NCBI GenBank assembly: GCA_016931995.1
Contig: JAFGDS010000075.1
Location: forward strand, 1 to 39,483
Direction of reading: 5' to 3'
Source: Pirellulales bacterium
GTDB lineage: Bacteria > Planctomycetota > Planctomycetia > Pirellulales > Thermoguttaceae
DNA length: 39,483 bases
Every line of letters begins with the position of its first letter. The stretch's first letter is position 1. Made by a program: the position numbers and the translations under genes. The notes under the pieces were generated by a model. It saw only the letters and a program-made list of their open reading frames with translations, had not been told where the DNA came from and ran no database searches. Positions 1 through 9,048 of this stretch are shown piece after piece.

Positions 1-74
1 ACTTTTCCAACCCCAATCCCTTACGCCCCCCCAACGCCACCCAATACCGGACGGCGTTGCATGGCGCCCAGACA

Positions 75-1646
75 CTACTTGGCCAGAAGCGCCTCGAGCC
101 GCGACTCGTCGTAGCCGGCGGGCTTCGGCTCGTCCTGGTTGGCTTCGATCTCCTGCCGGGTTGGCCGCTTCGAGGGCACGCCGTCGGCGGGCACGTCGAT
201 CTTGGCCACCCAGACGATCGCGTTGAGCACGAGCTTGCGGAAGTTGTCGTCGAGCCAGTTCACGTGCCAGTGCCCGCCCGTGAAACCGAATCCCCGCGCG
301 CCGTTGGGCCGCACGCGGGCCCAGGCGACGTACTCCGGCTTGCCCAGGCGCGATCGCACGTACTCGTTCCCGCTGTACTGGCCGTCGGGGCCCTTGCGCG
401 TCTTGTCCGGGGGAATGGCCACGAGAATCGGCGTCACGGCGTCTCGGTTCTTCAAGAAACGGATGTTGTAGTACCACTCGTCCTCCAGCGCGAACGGCTT
501 GACGCCGCGGGTAATCGGGTGGTCGGGCAGGCTGGTGAACTGGGCCGTCCAGAACGGGTTGACCGACCAGAACGGCTCGAACACCCCGCCGATCCAATCC
601 CGTAACTTGTCCGCCGGCTCGCCGTTGGGCACGCCCGTGGCCCAGTGCAACATCGCCACGCCCCCGCCCCGTTCGACCAACCGGCCCACCTCGTCCAGGC
701 GCCCGAGAATCGGATTCGCCTGGGCCCCGTCGGCCAGGACGATCAGGGCGTCCGCGTTGTCCAGCGCGCTGGAGTCCTTCGGCCATCCGTCCCGCGACAC
801 CACCACGTGCGCCCGAGGCACGTTCTCCCGCAGGCATTTAGCCAACAGCAAACATCCGGCGTTGTTTTCGTGCGACCCGAAGTCGTGGCTTCGCGGGCTG
901 GCCACGAACACGATCTTCTTCTTGTCCTCCATGGGTAGCCGCTTCAGGCGGATGGCGCGGAACTGCACCTTCATGGGCGGGCCCACGTGGAGCTGCAGGG
1001 CGAGGATCCCGCCGCGGCGCCGCTGGGCCGGGTCGTCGTCCGTCGCGTCCATGGTCGCGCGGCCGTTGATGGCGTGCGTGAGGTGGTTGCCCCGGGCGGT
1101 GATCGTGTAGCTGTTCCACTCGCCGTTCTTCACGGCGGAAAGCAGCTCGTCCGGATCGCCGACCGAGCCGACCACCTGGGGCTTGTGGTCCGCGCCGATG
1201 ACGACCTTCTCGCCGCGTTTGGCGAGGATGCCGCGTCCGCGCTCCTCGTAGAGAATGCCCGACCATGGGGCGTCCGCCGAATCGACCACCATATCGGCCT
1301 GGTAGCCGCCGACGACCCAGCCGGGCTCCTCCCAACTGCGATACTGGACGCCGGAATTGTGGTTGGTCAGCCGATACTCCAGCCGCAGCTCGAAATCGTC
1401 CAGCTCGCCCCCGCGCCAGATGAGAAAGGTGTTCTTATCGGTCGGATGTTCCGCGGTTGTTTCACCGGTAATGGCGCCGTCCTCGACCCGCCAGAACGTC
1501 GGATCGCCGTCCCAGCCGGCCAGCGACTTGCCGTCGAACAACGGCCGGAAGCCCTCCTCGCTCGGCGCGGCGTCCTCGGCAAACGCTCCGCCCGCCGCGG
1601 CGACAATGGCGACAAGGCAAACCACCAGATTATGGAACCGAAACAT
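75..1646 (-). CDS. Exported DUF1080 (3-keto-disaccharide hydrolase-like) / ThuA-like fusion protein
   Basis: The 523-residue protein begins with a signal peptide (hydrophobic residues 7-22, likely cut after AFA at 23). Residues about 32-235 resemble the DUF1080 concanavalin-like fold, with the family opening F-x-x-L-F-D-G-K-S-L-x-G-W. Residues about 243-490 resemble a ThuA/glutamine-amidotransferase-like domain, with GGG-V-A-M-L-H-W near the middle and a GG-H-W-H-V-N-W segment near the end. In planctomycetes these domains accompany sugar degradation; activity on 3-keto-glycosides or trehalose-type sugars is inference. The start has an AGGAG about 10 bases upstream. The gene lies 24 bases after the sulfatase gene on the same strand, so the two are probably co-transcribed and act outside the cytoplasm on polysaccharide material. 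Confidence 0.85.
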   Translation of the reverse strand: MFRFHNLVVCLVAIVAAAGGAFAEDAAPSEEGFRPLFDGKSLAGWDGDPTFWRVEDGAITGETTAEHPTDKNTFLIWRGGELDDFELRLEYRLTNHNSGVQYRSWEEPGWVVGGYQADMVVDSADAPWSGILYEERGRGILAKRGEKVVIGADHKPQVVGSVGDPDELLSAVKNGEWNSYTITARGNHLTHAINGRATMDATDDDPAQRRRGGILALQLHVGPPMKVQFRAIRLKRLPMEDKKKIVFVASPRSHDFGSHENNAGCLLLAKCLRENVPRAHVVVSRDGWPKDSSALDNADALIVLADGAQANPILGRLDEVGRLVERGGGVAMLHWATGVPNGEPADKLRDWIGGVFEPFWSVNPFWTAQFTSLPDHPITRGVKPFALEDEWYYNIRFLKNRDAVTPILVAIPPDKTRKGPDGQYSGNEYVRSRLGKPEYVAWARVRPNGARGFGFTGGHWHVNWLDDNFRKLVLNAIVWVAKIDVPADGVPSKRPTRQEIEANQDEPKPAGYDESRLEALLAK

Positions 1647-1670
1647 GATGGTCGTCTCCTGCGTGAAACG

Positions 1671-3065
1671 TCATTGAGGGGTTAGTCGTTCTTCAAGCTG
1701 CGTCTCGGCCCGGACCAGGCCCGACTCGTGCTCCTCGACAATTTTGCGGATCTGGGCGATCGCGTCGGGATGGTCCTTGGCCACGTCGCGTTTTTCGCCG
1801 GGATCGCGTCCCAGGTCGAACAACAGCGGCGGGTCGTGCTTCGCCGCCGGCTCGCCGCCGTAGCCCGGCTGCGTGGAGAAATGGGCTTTGTACTGGCCGT
1901 GGCGCACGGCGAAGAGCTTCGTGCCGCGGTAGAAGAACATCGTTTGCCGAGGGCTCGGGCCCGTGCCCAACAGGGCCGGCGAGATATCCACGCCGTCAAG
2001 CGGCCGATCATCTGGCACGGTGGCCCCGCCCAGCCGGCTGCACGTGACGAACAGGTCCATGGTCGAACCCATCTCGTGGACGGTGCCGGGCGGGATCGTG
2101 CCGGGCCACCAGAAGATGGCCGGCTCGCGCATCCCGCCGTCCCACGTGCTCCCCTTGCCGCCGCGCAACAAACCGGCCGAGCCGCCGTGCTCGTTGAAGC
2201 TCAACCAGGGGCCGTTGTCCGAGGTGAACACGACGAGCGTCCGCCGGTCCAGGCCCAACTCGCCAAGCGTCTGGACGATCCGCCCCACGGCGTCGTCGAT
2301 CTCCTCGACCACGTCGCCAAAAATCCCCCTCCGGCTGCGGCCCACGAACTTCTCCGACCGATGCAGCGGCACGTGCGGCATCGTGTGCGCCATGTACAAG
2401 AAGAACGGCCTGTCGCGATTCGCCTTGATGAATCCAATGGCTTCCTCGGTGTAGCGCTTCGTCAACGTCGTCTGGTCGGCGGGCCGCTCGACGACCTCGG
2501 CGTCGCGCATCAAGGGCACGTTGAAATACTCGGGCTTCGGATTAACCGAGGCATTGCGCGGCGCCGTTGGTGAGCGGTCCATGTCGTTCGAGTACGGCAG
2601 ACCGAAATAGCGGTCGAAACCCTGGGCCGTGGGCAGATACTGCGGCAGATGCCCCAGGTGCCACTTGCCCACGCACGCCGTCGCGTAACCGGCGCCGCGC
2701 AGGGTTTCGGCCAGCGTGATCTCGTCGCTGGGCAGCCCACGGGCCGAATCCTGAAAGAGCACGCCGCGACGGTCGCTGCACATGCCGCTGCGGACCGGCA
2801 GCCGGCCGGTCAGCAACGCCGCGCGGCTGGGCGTGCAGACGGGCGCGGCCGAGTAGAAGTCCGTCCACCGCTGGCCCTCGTTCGCCAACCGGTCCAAATT
2901 TGGCGTGGCGATCGTCGGGTGGCCGTAGCAGCCCAAATCGCCGTAGCCCAGATCGTCGGCGAACACGATGATCACGTTCGGCCTGGCCGGCTCCGCGGCA
3001 ACGGACTGCGTGCCTAGGGAAAAGACGAGAACCACCAACGCGGCGACTCTTCCAAGCGAGACCAT
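1671..3065 (-). CDS. Exported arylsulfatase (sulfatase S1 family)
   Basis: A 464-residue type I sulfatase. The metal-binding pair D37-D38 lies in [10 protein letters not shown], and the formylglycine site C77-T-P-S-R81 is intact, followed by A-A-L-L-T-G-R. A later T-S-D-N-G-P motif supplies further metal ligands. An upstream ATG at 3137 would give a 24-residue longer protein. The start at 3065 is preferred because GGAGGA (3074-3079) sits 8 bases before it and a signal peptide (to about residue 24) follows at once. The enzyme would hydrolyse sulfate esters, probably on sulfated polysaccharides, after Cys77 is oxidised by a formylglycine-generating enzyme not present in the window. It is followed by the DUF1080-ThuA gene. 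The exact substrate cannot be read from the sequence. Confidence 0.9.
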   Translation of the reverse strand: MVSLGRVAALVVLVFSLGTQSVAAEPARPNVIIVFADDLGYGDLGCYGHPTIATPNLDRLANEGQRWTDFYSAAPVCTPSRAALLTGRLPVRSGMCSDRRGVLFQDSARGLPSDEITLAETLRGAGYATACVGKWHLGHLPQYLPTAQGFDRYFGLPYSNDMDRSPTAPRNASVNPKPEYFNVPLMRDAEVVERPADQTTLTKRYTEEAIGFIKANRDRPFFLYMAHTMPHVPLHRSEKFVGRSRRGIFGDVVEEIDDAVGRIVQTLGELGLDRRTLVVFTSDNGPWLSFNEHGGSAGLLRGGKGSTWDGGMREPAIFWWPGTIPPGTVHEMGSTMDLFVTCSRLGGATVPDDRPLDGVDISPALLGTGPSPRQTMFFYRGTKLFAVRHGQYKAHFSTQPGYGGEPAAKHDPPLLFDLGRDPGEKRDVAKDHPDAIAQIRKIVEEHESGLVRAETQLEERLTPQ

Positions 3066-3235
3066 GGCGAGCGTCCTCCAGATCATGTGCAAGGCGGGTG
3101 CCGGGCGCACGGGGCGGGCCGGGGTAGGCACAATCACTCTACCAAACCGGCAGGCGGGATGCCAGACTGTCCCCCCTTACAAGGGAGGACGTGTCTTGGC
3201 GTTGCCGAACAAAACGAGCCGGGCCAACCATTCGG

Positions 3236-3910
3236 TCAAGAGCAGTCTTCCGGCGGTCCCAAGAGGCGCTGCACCAACTTGAAGACCTCGGTGGAAGAGT
3301 TGCGATCCTCGGCCTGCTGCTGATCGGGCGGCCAGGGATGTCCCTCCCAGATGGTCGCGGCGTTTTTGATGGCCTGATCCAACCACTGTTGGAGCCGTCG
3401 AAAGACCTGATTATCGTTCTTCTCGTAGTCTCGTCCGAATTCGCGTTTCCAGTACTTGTTGAGTTCGCGAATCACGGCGTTGGCGTGTAGGAAGTGCTGA
3501 GCCGTTTGGACGAAGTGGGCCAAGAGCCAGACCTCGAAACACGGATTGGAGAGACAGATGTGGATGTCTTTCTGCCGCGCGAGCGTGACGGCTTGGAGCA
3601 GCCGGTCGCGATTCTGTGCCCCCTCCACGTCGAGAACGCACCATGCCTCGTCGCGGCTCGCATCCCAGTCGCCCATGGCGTGTCTCAATCGCACGGCCTC
3701 TGCGACCACTTCTTCAGGCGGCGTGGAGGGTTTCGTGTGGATTTGCACGTTCCATCTTTGGCGAACGTTGTCTTCACGTTTGAGACCGTCGAAGTAGTTC
3801 GGCTCCGTCTCGCGCCCCTCGCACACGATCAGGCAATGCGCCCTCTCCGCACGCGGTTGCGACGCGCGCCGCGGAGTGTCTCGCCCCGGCCTCCTGCCCT
3901 TCGCGTTCAT
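3236..3910 (-). CDS. RloB-like (AbiLii-like) protein
   Basis: A 224-residue protein with RloB-family signatures: a basic start, then V-C-E-G-R-E-T-E-P-N-Y-F (E31, E35), an acidic strand V-L-D-V-E-G (D94, E96), and S-N-P-C-F-E-V-W-L-L-A-H-F at 121-133. The spacing of E31 and the D-x-E pair resembles a TOPRIM-like metal site, which suggests nuclease activity (inference). The start overlaps the stop of the upstream ATPase gene by 4 bases (ATGA), so translation is probably coupled. RloA/RloB pairs and the related AbiLi/AbiLii pairs are associated with phage resistance or restriction loci; here no restriction-modification genes are nearby, so this is a stand-alone pair. Confidence 0.8.
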   Translation of the reverse strand: MNAKGRRPGRDTPRRASQPRAERAHCLIVCEGRETEPNYFDGLKREDNVRQRWNVQIHTKPSTPPEEVVAEAVRLRHAMGDWDASRDEAWCVLDVEGAQNRDRLLQAVTLARQKDIHICLSNPCFEVWLLAHFVQTAQHFLHANAVIRELNKYWKREFGRDYEKNDNQVFRRLQQWLDQAIKNAATIWEGHPWPPDQQQAEDRNSSTEVFKLVQRLLGPPEDCS

Positions 3911-5217
3911 TTGAGTTCCAAGTTCTCAAAGATCGGGCCAAAGCTCGGCACCGCGCCGTACCGTCCCGCGAGGTAGTTGCGCTCGAAGGCCGTGTCATGG
4001 CGTGGGCGTTCCTTGATGTCAAAGAGCGAAAACAGCTCCGACGCGCCGTCCCGTCGCTTCTCGACGAGCAGAATCTGATCGCGACGAAGGAGTTCGGAAT
4101 CGAAAAGCGACGTGTCGTGTGTTGCGAAAACCAGTTGGGCTCGACCAGGATTCGCCCTCGGGCTTTGGAACAACTCGATCAGCTTCCGCGTCAACAAAGG
4201 GTGCATGCTGCATTCCAGCTCATCGACGACCAGAAGTGCGTCACACTTGATCGCCTTCAACACCAAGCTGGCCATGGTCAAGAATCGTTGCGTTCCTAAA
4301 GACTCATCTTTGGAAAAGTTGAACGCCTCGACGCCTGTGCCGTCGTCCATTTGATGCAGAGCCCGTAATGAATACAACGTGAACGACTGCTTCATCTCCT
4401 GCACAAGCTCTGGTGTCAACTCGTCGCGAGTTGATTCTGGCAATCGATCAAGGTACAGATCCAGCTTCTGAGCGATAAGATTGTCGATGCCGAAGTCAGC
4501 TTGCTGAACAAGACTTACTAGTTCCGTGCGCAAATCAGGATCGTCATAAATATCAGTGAGAGTCGCAGCCACGTCCATCTCACCGAAATCCGAGAGATCC
4601 AAGATTCGAATTCGATTGCGAAACCAACGGTAAATGGACTCTAGAGGGTCGCAGTTCTCTTGAGCCCCTCGCGATAGCACGAGCCCGTTCTCGCGTGTGC
4701 GCTCTCGGAGCATCGCGCCTTCTGTCTTGCCGAGTGGTCCCCGGAAAGTCCATTTCGTCTCTCCCGTCTCCGGGTTAAGACATCGTTCGAGCCAGTGGGC
4801 AGCCTTTCCTCGGGGATAGGCCACCAACCACTCGTCATGGACCCGCTGCGCCGTTGCCGAGAAGCCGTACTCGAAGCGAAGCCCATCCTCCAGGATACCG
4901 GTCACCTCAAACGTAGTCGGATCTCGTTGCAGTTCTCGGCAAAGACGAAACGGCGCAACGCCGGGAATCGCGTCCCCGGCGTTCATCTTCGTGGCGGAGT
5001 CACGAACGAACGCCTGCATTGTCCCTAGCGCCTTGATCAGGTTGCTTTTCCCCGAAGCATTGGCGCCGTAGATGGCGGCGGTTTTCAAGAGGTCGAATTT
5101 GTCTTGCCGGATGAGGTTATCCGGGTGGGACTGATCGCGCTCACTGGCCGCCACCAGGCTCAAGACGGTCTCGTCCCGGAAGGAGCGGTAGTTCTTGACG
5201 CGGAATTCGACAAGCAC
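3907..5217 (-). CDS. RloA-like AAA (AAA_15/OLD-type) ATPase
   Basis: A 436-residue ABC/SMC-like ATPase: an N-terminal strand L-V-E-F-R-V-K-N-Y-R-S-F, Walker A G-A-N-A-S-G-K-S (51-58), a long variable insert, then Walker B L-L-V-V-D-E-L and E-C-S-M-H-P, and a switch-like A-T-H-D-T-S. A longer reading frame starts at 5313, but that ATG sits at the predicted transcription start. The GTG at 5217 has AAGGGGA close upstream and begins exactly where family members begin, so I chose it; ATG 5280 is a weaker alternative. Partner of the RloB-like protein downstream. Such pairs (AbiL, and functionally comparable PARIS) sense phage infection with the ATPase and act through the small partner. That role is inferred from family and gene order. 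Confidence 0.8.
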   Translation of the reverse strand: MLVEFRVKNYRSFRDETVLSLVAASERDQSHPDNLIRQDKFDLLKTAAIYGANASGKSNLIKALGTMQAFVRDSATKMNAGDAIPGVAPFRLCRELQRDPTTFEVTGILEDGLRFEYGFSATAQRVHDEWLVAYPRGKAAHWLERCLNPETGETKWTFRGPLGKTEGAMLRERTRENGLVLSRGAQENCDPLESIYRWFRNRIRILDLSDFGEMDVAATLTDIYDDPDLRTELVSLVQQADFGIDNLIAQKLDLYLDRLPESTRDELTPELVQEMKQSFTLYSLRALHQMDDGTGVEAFNFSKDESLGTQRFLTMASLVLKAIKCDALLVVDELECSMHPLLTRKLIELFQSPRANPGRAQLVFATHDTSLFDSELLRRDQILLVEKRRDGASELFSLFDIKERPRHDTAFERNYLAGRYGAVPSFGPIFENLELK

Positions 5218-5294
5218 GGCGTTCCCCTTTGCAAAGGAGATATCTGGCTGCGGATGGCCAAAAAAACGCTGGAAAGGCATTTTATCGCCATTTG

Positions 5295-5311
5295 GTGCAG
5301 ATTTCCTGCAC
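5295..5311. repeat. Perfect dyad at the RloA transcription start, possible operator
   Basis: GTGCAG-ATTTC-CTGCAC, with 6-base perfect arms and a 5-base centre, covers roughly +1 to +17 of the predicted RloA/RloB transcript. Its position fits an operator or an mRNA 5' hairpin. No regulator gene is adjacent, so autoregulation would be a guess. Confidence 0.35.
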
Positions 5312-5319
5312 ACGATGGA

Positions 5320-5348
5320 ATAATACCATCAGAATCGCATCGTGTCCA
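5320..5348 (-). promoter_or_regulatory. Sigma70-type promoter of the RloA/RloB pair
   Basis: On the minus strand TGGACA (5343-5348) and TATTAT (5320-5325) are 17 bases apart, and the -10 is preceded by TG plus one base (extended -10). Each hexamer matches consensus at five of six positions. Transcription would start near 5312, giving a leader of about 95 bases to the GTG start at 5217. Confidence 0.6.
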
Positions 5349-5364
5349 GGGCCAAGATAGGGCC

Positions 5365-5394
5365 GCTATAACCCACAATAGGGGGGTTTATAGC
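5365..5394. terminator. Hairpin between coaX and the RloA promoter
   Basis: GCTATAACCC (5365-5374) faces GGGTTTATAGC (5384-5394): a 10-pair stem with one bulged base and a 9-base loop. It lies 15 bases downstream of the coaX stop and just before the RloA promoter, where a transcript end is expected. There is no clear T-run, so an intrinsic terminator is only probable. Confidence 0.4.
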
Positions 5395-5408
5395 CACGTC
5401 CTCGTCAG

Positions 5409-6266
5409 TCATCCGCCGTTCGAGACATCACCGTGATTCCCCTCTCGCCGTCCGAGCGCCGCGGCCGCCAGGGCGATGCCGGAGAGGGTGAGGTGGGGGA
5501 CGTGCCGGGCGGTGGGGCCGAGGAGTTGGGCCACGGCGGGGCTGGCGCCGCCGGTGAGGAAGAGGTCGGGCTCGACGGGCCCATCGGCCTGCATCCGCGC
5601 GACCATCTCGCGGATCGCGCCGACCGCGCCCCAGAACAGGCCGCTTTGCATCGCCGCCACCGTGTCCGTCCCCGCCGGCAACGGTGGAGTGCGAAGATCG
5701 GCCATGTCCAGCATGGGCAAGAGATCGGTGAACTCGTGCATCGCCCGGGCCGACATCGCGATGCCCGGCAGAATGGCCCCGCCGCGAAACGCCCCGTCGG
5801 CCATCACGAGATCCACCGTGATGGCCGTGCCCACGTCCACCACCACGGCCGGCCGGTCGGACCGACGCAAGCGGTTGGCTGCCACCGCGTCCAACAATCG
5901 ATCCACGCCGACCATGTCCGGCCGCGCCAGCGCCACCGCAATCGGCAAATCGGCCGCCGCCAGCAACGTCACGGGGTCATCGGGCCGGCGGTCGCGGAGC
6001 ATATCGAGAAGCCGCGAGGCGATCGGGCGGTTCACGCTGCCGATCCACCACGATGCCCGCCACGGCGCGTGCTGGCCGAGCCACTGGACCACGCGATCCA
6101 CGTCAAATGGCCTACCTGACACGGAGAGCGTCGCCGCCGGCTCGGGCAAACCATCGTCCGACGCGGCGTGGAAGCAGCCCAGCTTCACCCGTTGGTTGCC
6201 CACGTCCACGGCGACCAGCGTTCGGCGCCCCGCGCGATCCGAGGGCGAAGTGGACGAACCGCTCAT
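5409..6266 (-). CDS. coaX: Type III pantothenate kinase
   Basis: A 285-residue ASKHA-fold kinase that phosphorylates pantothenate, the first step of coenzyme A synthesis, in the cytoplasm. Visible motifs are the phosphate loop D-V-G-N-Q-R-V-K (21-28), G-V-D-R-L (120-124), the adenosine-side motif D-V-G-T-A-I-T-V-D (144-152), G-G-A-I-L-P-G (162-168) and a C-terminal F-L-T-G-G-A-S. Length is near the family norm of about 255 with a short N-terminal extension. The ATG overlaps the obg stop by 4 bases, so obg and coaX form a coupled pair. Type III enzymes are usually feedback-resistant and need a monovalent cation; nothing here contradicts that. Confidence 0.92.
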   Translation of the reverse strand: MSGSSTSPSDRAGRRTLVAVDVGNQRVKLGCFHAASDDGLPEPAATLSVSGRPFDVDRVVQWLGQHAPWRASWWIGSVNRPIASRLLDMLRDRRPDDPVTLLAAADLPIAVALARPDMVGVDRLLDAVAANRLRRSDRPAVVVDVGTAITVDLVMADGAFRGGAILPGIAMSARAMHEFTDLLPMLDMADLRTPPLPAGTDTVAAMQSGLFWGAVGAIREMVARMQADGPVEPDLFLTGGASPAVAQLLGPTARHVPHLTLSGIALAAAALGRREGNHGDVSNGG

Positions 6267-7273
6267 GGCGACGGCGACTCCTGCCCTTGCCGGTCGAGCG
6301 CGCCGACGATTGCCGCCACAAGGTCGTTGAGTCCCTGGCCGGTCACGGCCGAGATGAGGCAGACGTCCGCGCCGGACTCATGGGCGAGTTGCTGGCGAAT
6401 CTCGGCCGCGCTGGGGAGATCCGCCTTCGTGACCGCCAGGATCTCCGGCCGTCGCCCCAGCGCGGGATCGAACTCGCGCAGCTCGTCGCGGATCGCGAGG
6501 TAGTTGGCCAGCGGATCGGTCTGGTCGGCGGGTTCGGGCTCGACGAGGTGGACGAGGATTCCTGCCCGCTGGATGTGCCGCAAGAATTCGTGCCCGAGAC
6601 CCGCACCTTTGTGCGCCCCTTCGATCAGGCCGGGAATGTCGGCCATGACAAACGATCGCTCGACGTCGACGTGAACGATCCCCAGATTCGGGTGTTTCGT
6701 GGTGAAGGGATACGGGGCGATTTCGGGCCGGGCGCGGCTTAAGCGGCTCAAGAGGGTGCTCTTGCCGGCGTTGGGCTTGCCCACCAGGCCCACGTCGGCG
6801 ATGAGCTTCAATTCGAGCCGGACGCGGCGGGTTTGCGCTTCGCCGCCGGGCGTGGATTGTCGCGGGATGCGATTCGTGGCCGACTTGAAGCGGACGTTGC
6901 CCTTGCCGCCACGGCCGCCCTGGGCCACCACGACCTGCTGGCCCGCCTCGGCCAAGTCCTTGAGCACGAAATCGCGCTGGGCGTCATGCACGATCGTGCC
7001 GGGCGGGACGTGGATCACCAGGTCGTCGGCCGACGCGCCGTGGCACTGGGCCCCGCGGCCGGGCTGCCCGTTGCGGGCCTTCCAACGCTTGCGGTGCGCC
7101 AGGGCCGTGAGGCTATCGACGCCGGGCTCGGCCAGGATAATGACGCTGCCACCGTCGCCACCGTCGCCCCCGTCCGGCCCGCCCCGAGGGATGAACTTCT
7201 CGCGCCGGAAGCTGACGCACCCGTCACCCCCCTTGCCCGACTCGACGACGATTTCCACCTGATCGACAAACAT
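6263..7273 (-). CDS. obgE: Obg family GTPase (ribosome maturation)
   Basis: A 336-residue Obg/CgtA GTPase. The glycine-rich Obg fold occupies residues 1-158 (G-K-G-G-D-G, G-G-P-D-G-G-D-G-G). The G domain follows with P-loop G-K-P-N-A-G-K-S (165-172), switch region A-P-Y-P-F-T-T, D-I-P-G-L-I-E-G-A, T-K-A-D for guanine recognition and S-A-V-T-G. Obg binds the 50S ribosomal subunit and links ribosome assembly to (p)ppGpp. The extra C-terminal OCT domain of some Obg proteins is absent, as is common. One small oddity is lysine in the switch where leucine is usual (T-T-K-H-P-N-L-G). First gene of the obg-coaX pair. Confidence 0.95.
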   Translation of the reverse strand: MFVDQVEIVVESGKGGDGCVSFRREKFIPRGGPDGGDGGDGGSVIILAEPGVDSLTALAHRKRWKARNGQPGRGAQCHGASADDLVIHVPPGTIVHDAQRDFVLKDLAEAGQQVVVAQGGRGGKGNVRFKSATNRIPRQSTPGGEAQTRRVRLELKLIADVGLVGKPNAGKSTLLSRLSRARPEIAPYPFTTKHPNLGIVHVDVERSFVMADIPGLIEGAHKGAGLGHEFLRHIQRAGILVHLVEPEPADQTDPLANYLAIRDELREFDPALGRRPEILAVTKADLPSAAEIRQQLAHESGADVCLISAVTGQGLNDLVAAIVGALDRQGQESPSP

Positions 7274-7418
7274 AACCTTCCGCCCGCGCCGGGCTCGCCC
7301 GCGAGCCCCGGCTTCCAGCGCCTTCCACTCCTAACCACCCACGGCCCGACCATCCTTCCCATCCTATCCACCAGAAGGCGGTCTGACTATCGCACCAAGT
7401 TCGAGTCCATGGCGAGAC

Positions 7419-7591
7419 CACCACGGAGACACGGAGAACACGGAGACTAAGCGTATTCAAGACAATGACTTATGCACGAAGATCCTCGTGCGATCCTCCG
7501 CGTTGATGTGGCCAAGCATTGGCGTCAGAGCGTCCCTGTCGCAGCCTCATGCGCAAACAAGATTCTCTGTGGCCTCCGTGTCTCCGTGGTG
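7419..7591. repeat. Long inverted repeat of the ACGGAG/CTCCGTG dispersed type
   Basis: The 352-base gap between the exporter permease and obg has no gene. It carries CACCACGGAGACACGGAG (7419-7436) and its exact reverse complement CTCCGTGTCTCCGTGGTG (7574-7591), 137 bases apart. The left arm is followed by a further ACACGGAGA unit. These arms resemble a family of intergenic repeats common in planctomycete and related genomes (recollection, not searched). The element could be a small non-autonomous mobile unit or a long-stem RNA; no coding capacity is visible between the arms. Confidence 0.7.
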
Positions 7592-7625
7592 ATTCCCCCT
7601 CCGTCCCGCCGCCGACCCGTCACGC

Positions 7626-8951
7626 CTACTCGTGCCGCAGCGCTTCGATCGGGTCCATGGCGGCGGCGCGCATGGCCGGGTAGAGGCCAAAGATGATCCC
7701 GATCGTCACGGAAATGCCGAAGGCCAGCGGGATGGACTCCGGCACGATGACCGGCTGAACGGCCTTAATGACGGGCGGGAGCTGGTTGATGGCCTCGGGC
7801 ATCACCCGGGCGATGCCCTCGCGGAGCTGGTTGATCACGGGCCGGCACGCCAGCCCGCCCAACACGCCCGTCAGCCCGCCCACCACGGAAAGCAGAATCG
7901 TCTCGACCAGAAACTGCCGGACGATGTCACTGCGTTTGGCGCCCAGGGCGCGGCGGATGCCGATCTCGCGGGTGCGCTCGGTCACGGTGGCCAGCATGAT
8001 GTTCATGATGCCGATGCCGCCCACCACCAGCGACACGGCCGCGATCAAGCCCATGAACACCATGAACATCATCCGCGTCGTCCTCGCCTGTTCCAGAAGT
8101 TCCAGCGGCACCGTAACGCCGTAGTCCTGGTGGCGGTGGTACCGGGCGAGCGTGTCCTTGATCACGTCGGAGGTTTCCATCACGTGATCCACCGAGTCGA
8201 TCCGCAGCGTGATCTGGCTCAGCTCGACGATCTCGCCCTGGAACGAGCCGCTGCGCCGGGTGATGATGAAGTCGCCGATGCGGCTCCAGAGCGTGCTGAT
8301 CGGGATGTACACGTCGTGCGAGTAGTCCTGCCCCGCCAACGAGCCGCCGATGCCCGACGAGGGATCGCGGTGCTTCATCACGCCGACGACGATGTAGTAC
8401 GTCTGTTCGATCCGGATGGAGCGGCCGATCGGGTCCTCGAACGGGAAGAGCCGTCGGCCGGTTTCGTGGGCCAGGACGCAGAAGTTCTGCTTGTCGTGCA
8501 AATCGGCGTCGGAAAGGAAGCGGCCTCGCTCGACGCGAAGCTGCGTCACCTCGGCGTATTCCGGCGTGCAGCCGACCAGCCGCCCGTCCACCCGGCGCCC
8601 GCCGTAGCTGAACCGCCGCGGCAGCTCGCGGATGGGAAGCGCCCGGGTTACCGTCGGCAGCGTCTCGGTGAGCCGGCTGAAGTCGTCGCGCGTGACGCCG
8701 TAGGGCAAGATGCCCATGGTCGCCTCGGTCACTTCGGTGGGCGGCTTGATCGTCCGGACGATGACGTTGTTGGCCCCCAGCCCTTCGATCTGCCGCTGCG
8801 CCTCGAGCGAAATGCCCTCGCCGATGGCCAAAAGCCAGATCACGCTCGACACGCCGATGAAAATACCCAGCACCGTCAAGAGCGATCGCAGCGGGTGCAG
8901 CGATAGGCTCTTGAGCCCGACTTGCCAGGTTCGAAGCCAACGGAGGAGCAT
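7626..8951 (-). CDS. MacB/FtsX-type ABC transporter permease
   Basis: A 441-residue permease of the MacB class without a fused ATPase. One membrane segment lies near residues 18-42 (L-L-T-V-L-G-I-F-I-G-V), then a large MacB-type extracytoplasmic domain, then three C-terminal membrane segments with the family motif I-G-I-M-N-I-M-L-A-T-V-T-E-R-T-R-E-I-G at the FtsX core and the terminal A-x-x-x-D-P-I-E-A-L-R-x-E. It would work by mechanotransmission with the ATPase and HlyD-like adaptor encoded just upstream on the same strand, exporting a lipid, peptide or small molecule across the envelope. An outer-membrane channel is not encoded here. Confidence 0.88.
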   Translation of the reverse strand: MLLRWLRTWQVGLKSLSLHPLRSLLTVLGIFIGVSSVIWLLAIGEGISLEAQRQIEGLGANNVIVRTIKPPTEVTEATMGILPYGVTRDDFSRLTETLPTVTRALPIRELPRRFSYGGRRVDGRLVGCTPEYAEVTQLRVERGRFLSDADLHDKQNFCVLAHETGRRLFPFEDPIGRSIRIEQTYYIVVGVMKHRDPSSGIGGSLAGQDYSHDVYIPISTLWSRIGDFIITRRSGSFQGEIVELSQITLRIDSVDHVMETSDVIKDTLARYHRHQDYGVTVPLELLEQARTTRMMFMVFMGLIAAVSLVVGGIGIMNIMLATVTERTREIGIRRALGAKRSDIVRQFLVETILLSVVGGLTGVLGGLACRPVINQLREGIARVMPEAINQLPPVIKAVQPVIVPESIPLAFGISVTIGIIFGLYPAMRAAAMDPIEALRHE

Positions 8952-8961
8952 GGGGCGGGAA

Positions 8962-9048
8962 GGGATTGGGGACTGGGGATTGGGGATTGGGGACTGGGGA
9001 CTGGGGATTAGGGATTAGGGATTAGGGATTAGGGATTAGGGATTGGGG
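8962..9048 (+). repeat. Heptanucleotide tandem array GGGATTR
   Basis: Twelve consecutive 7-base units fit the pattern GGGAYTR, followed by a last GGG (9046-9048). Units 1-6 end in G (GGGATTG or GGGACTG), units 7-11 are GGGATTA and unit 12 is GGGATTG. The array fills the gap between the permease start (8951) and the ATPase stop (9036) and enters the ATPase 3' end. Regularly spaced GGG runs make the plus strand a G-quadruplex candidate; the operon mRNA is the C-rich strand. Confidence 0.9.

Noticed and set aside
838-1335. Minus-strand frame inside the DUF1080-ThuA gene
   Set aside because: Arg/Gly-rich shadow of a well-supported gene in another frame.
3171-3188. CCCCCCTT-AC-AAGGGAGG near-palindrome between sulfatase and RloB-like gene
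   Set aside because: One mismatch and a 2-base loop make a real hairpin unlikely.
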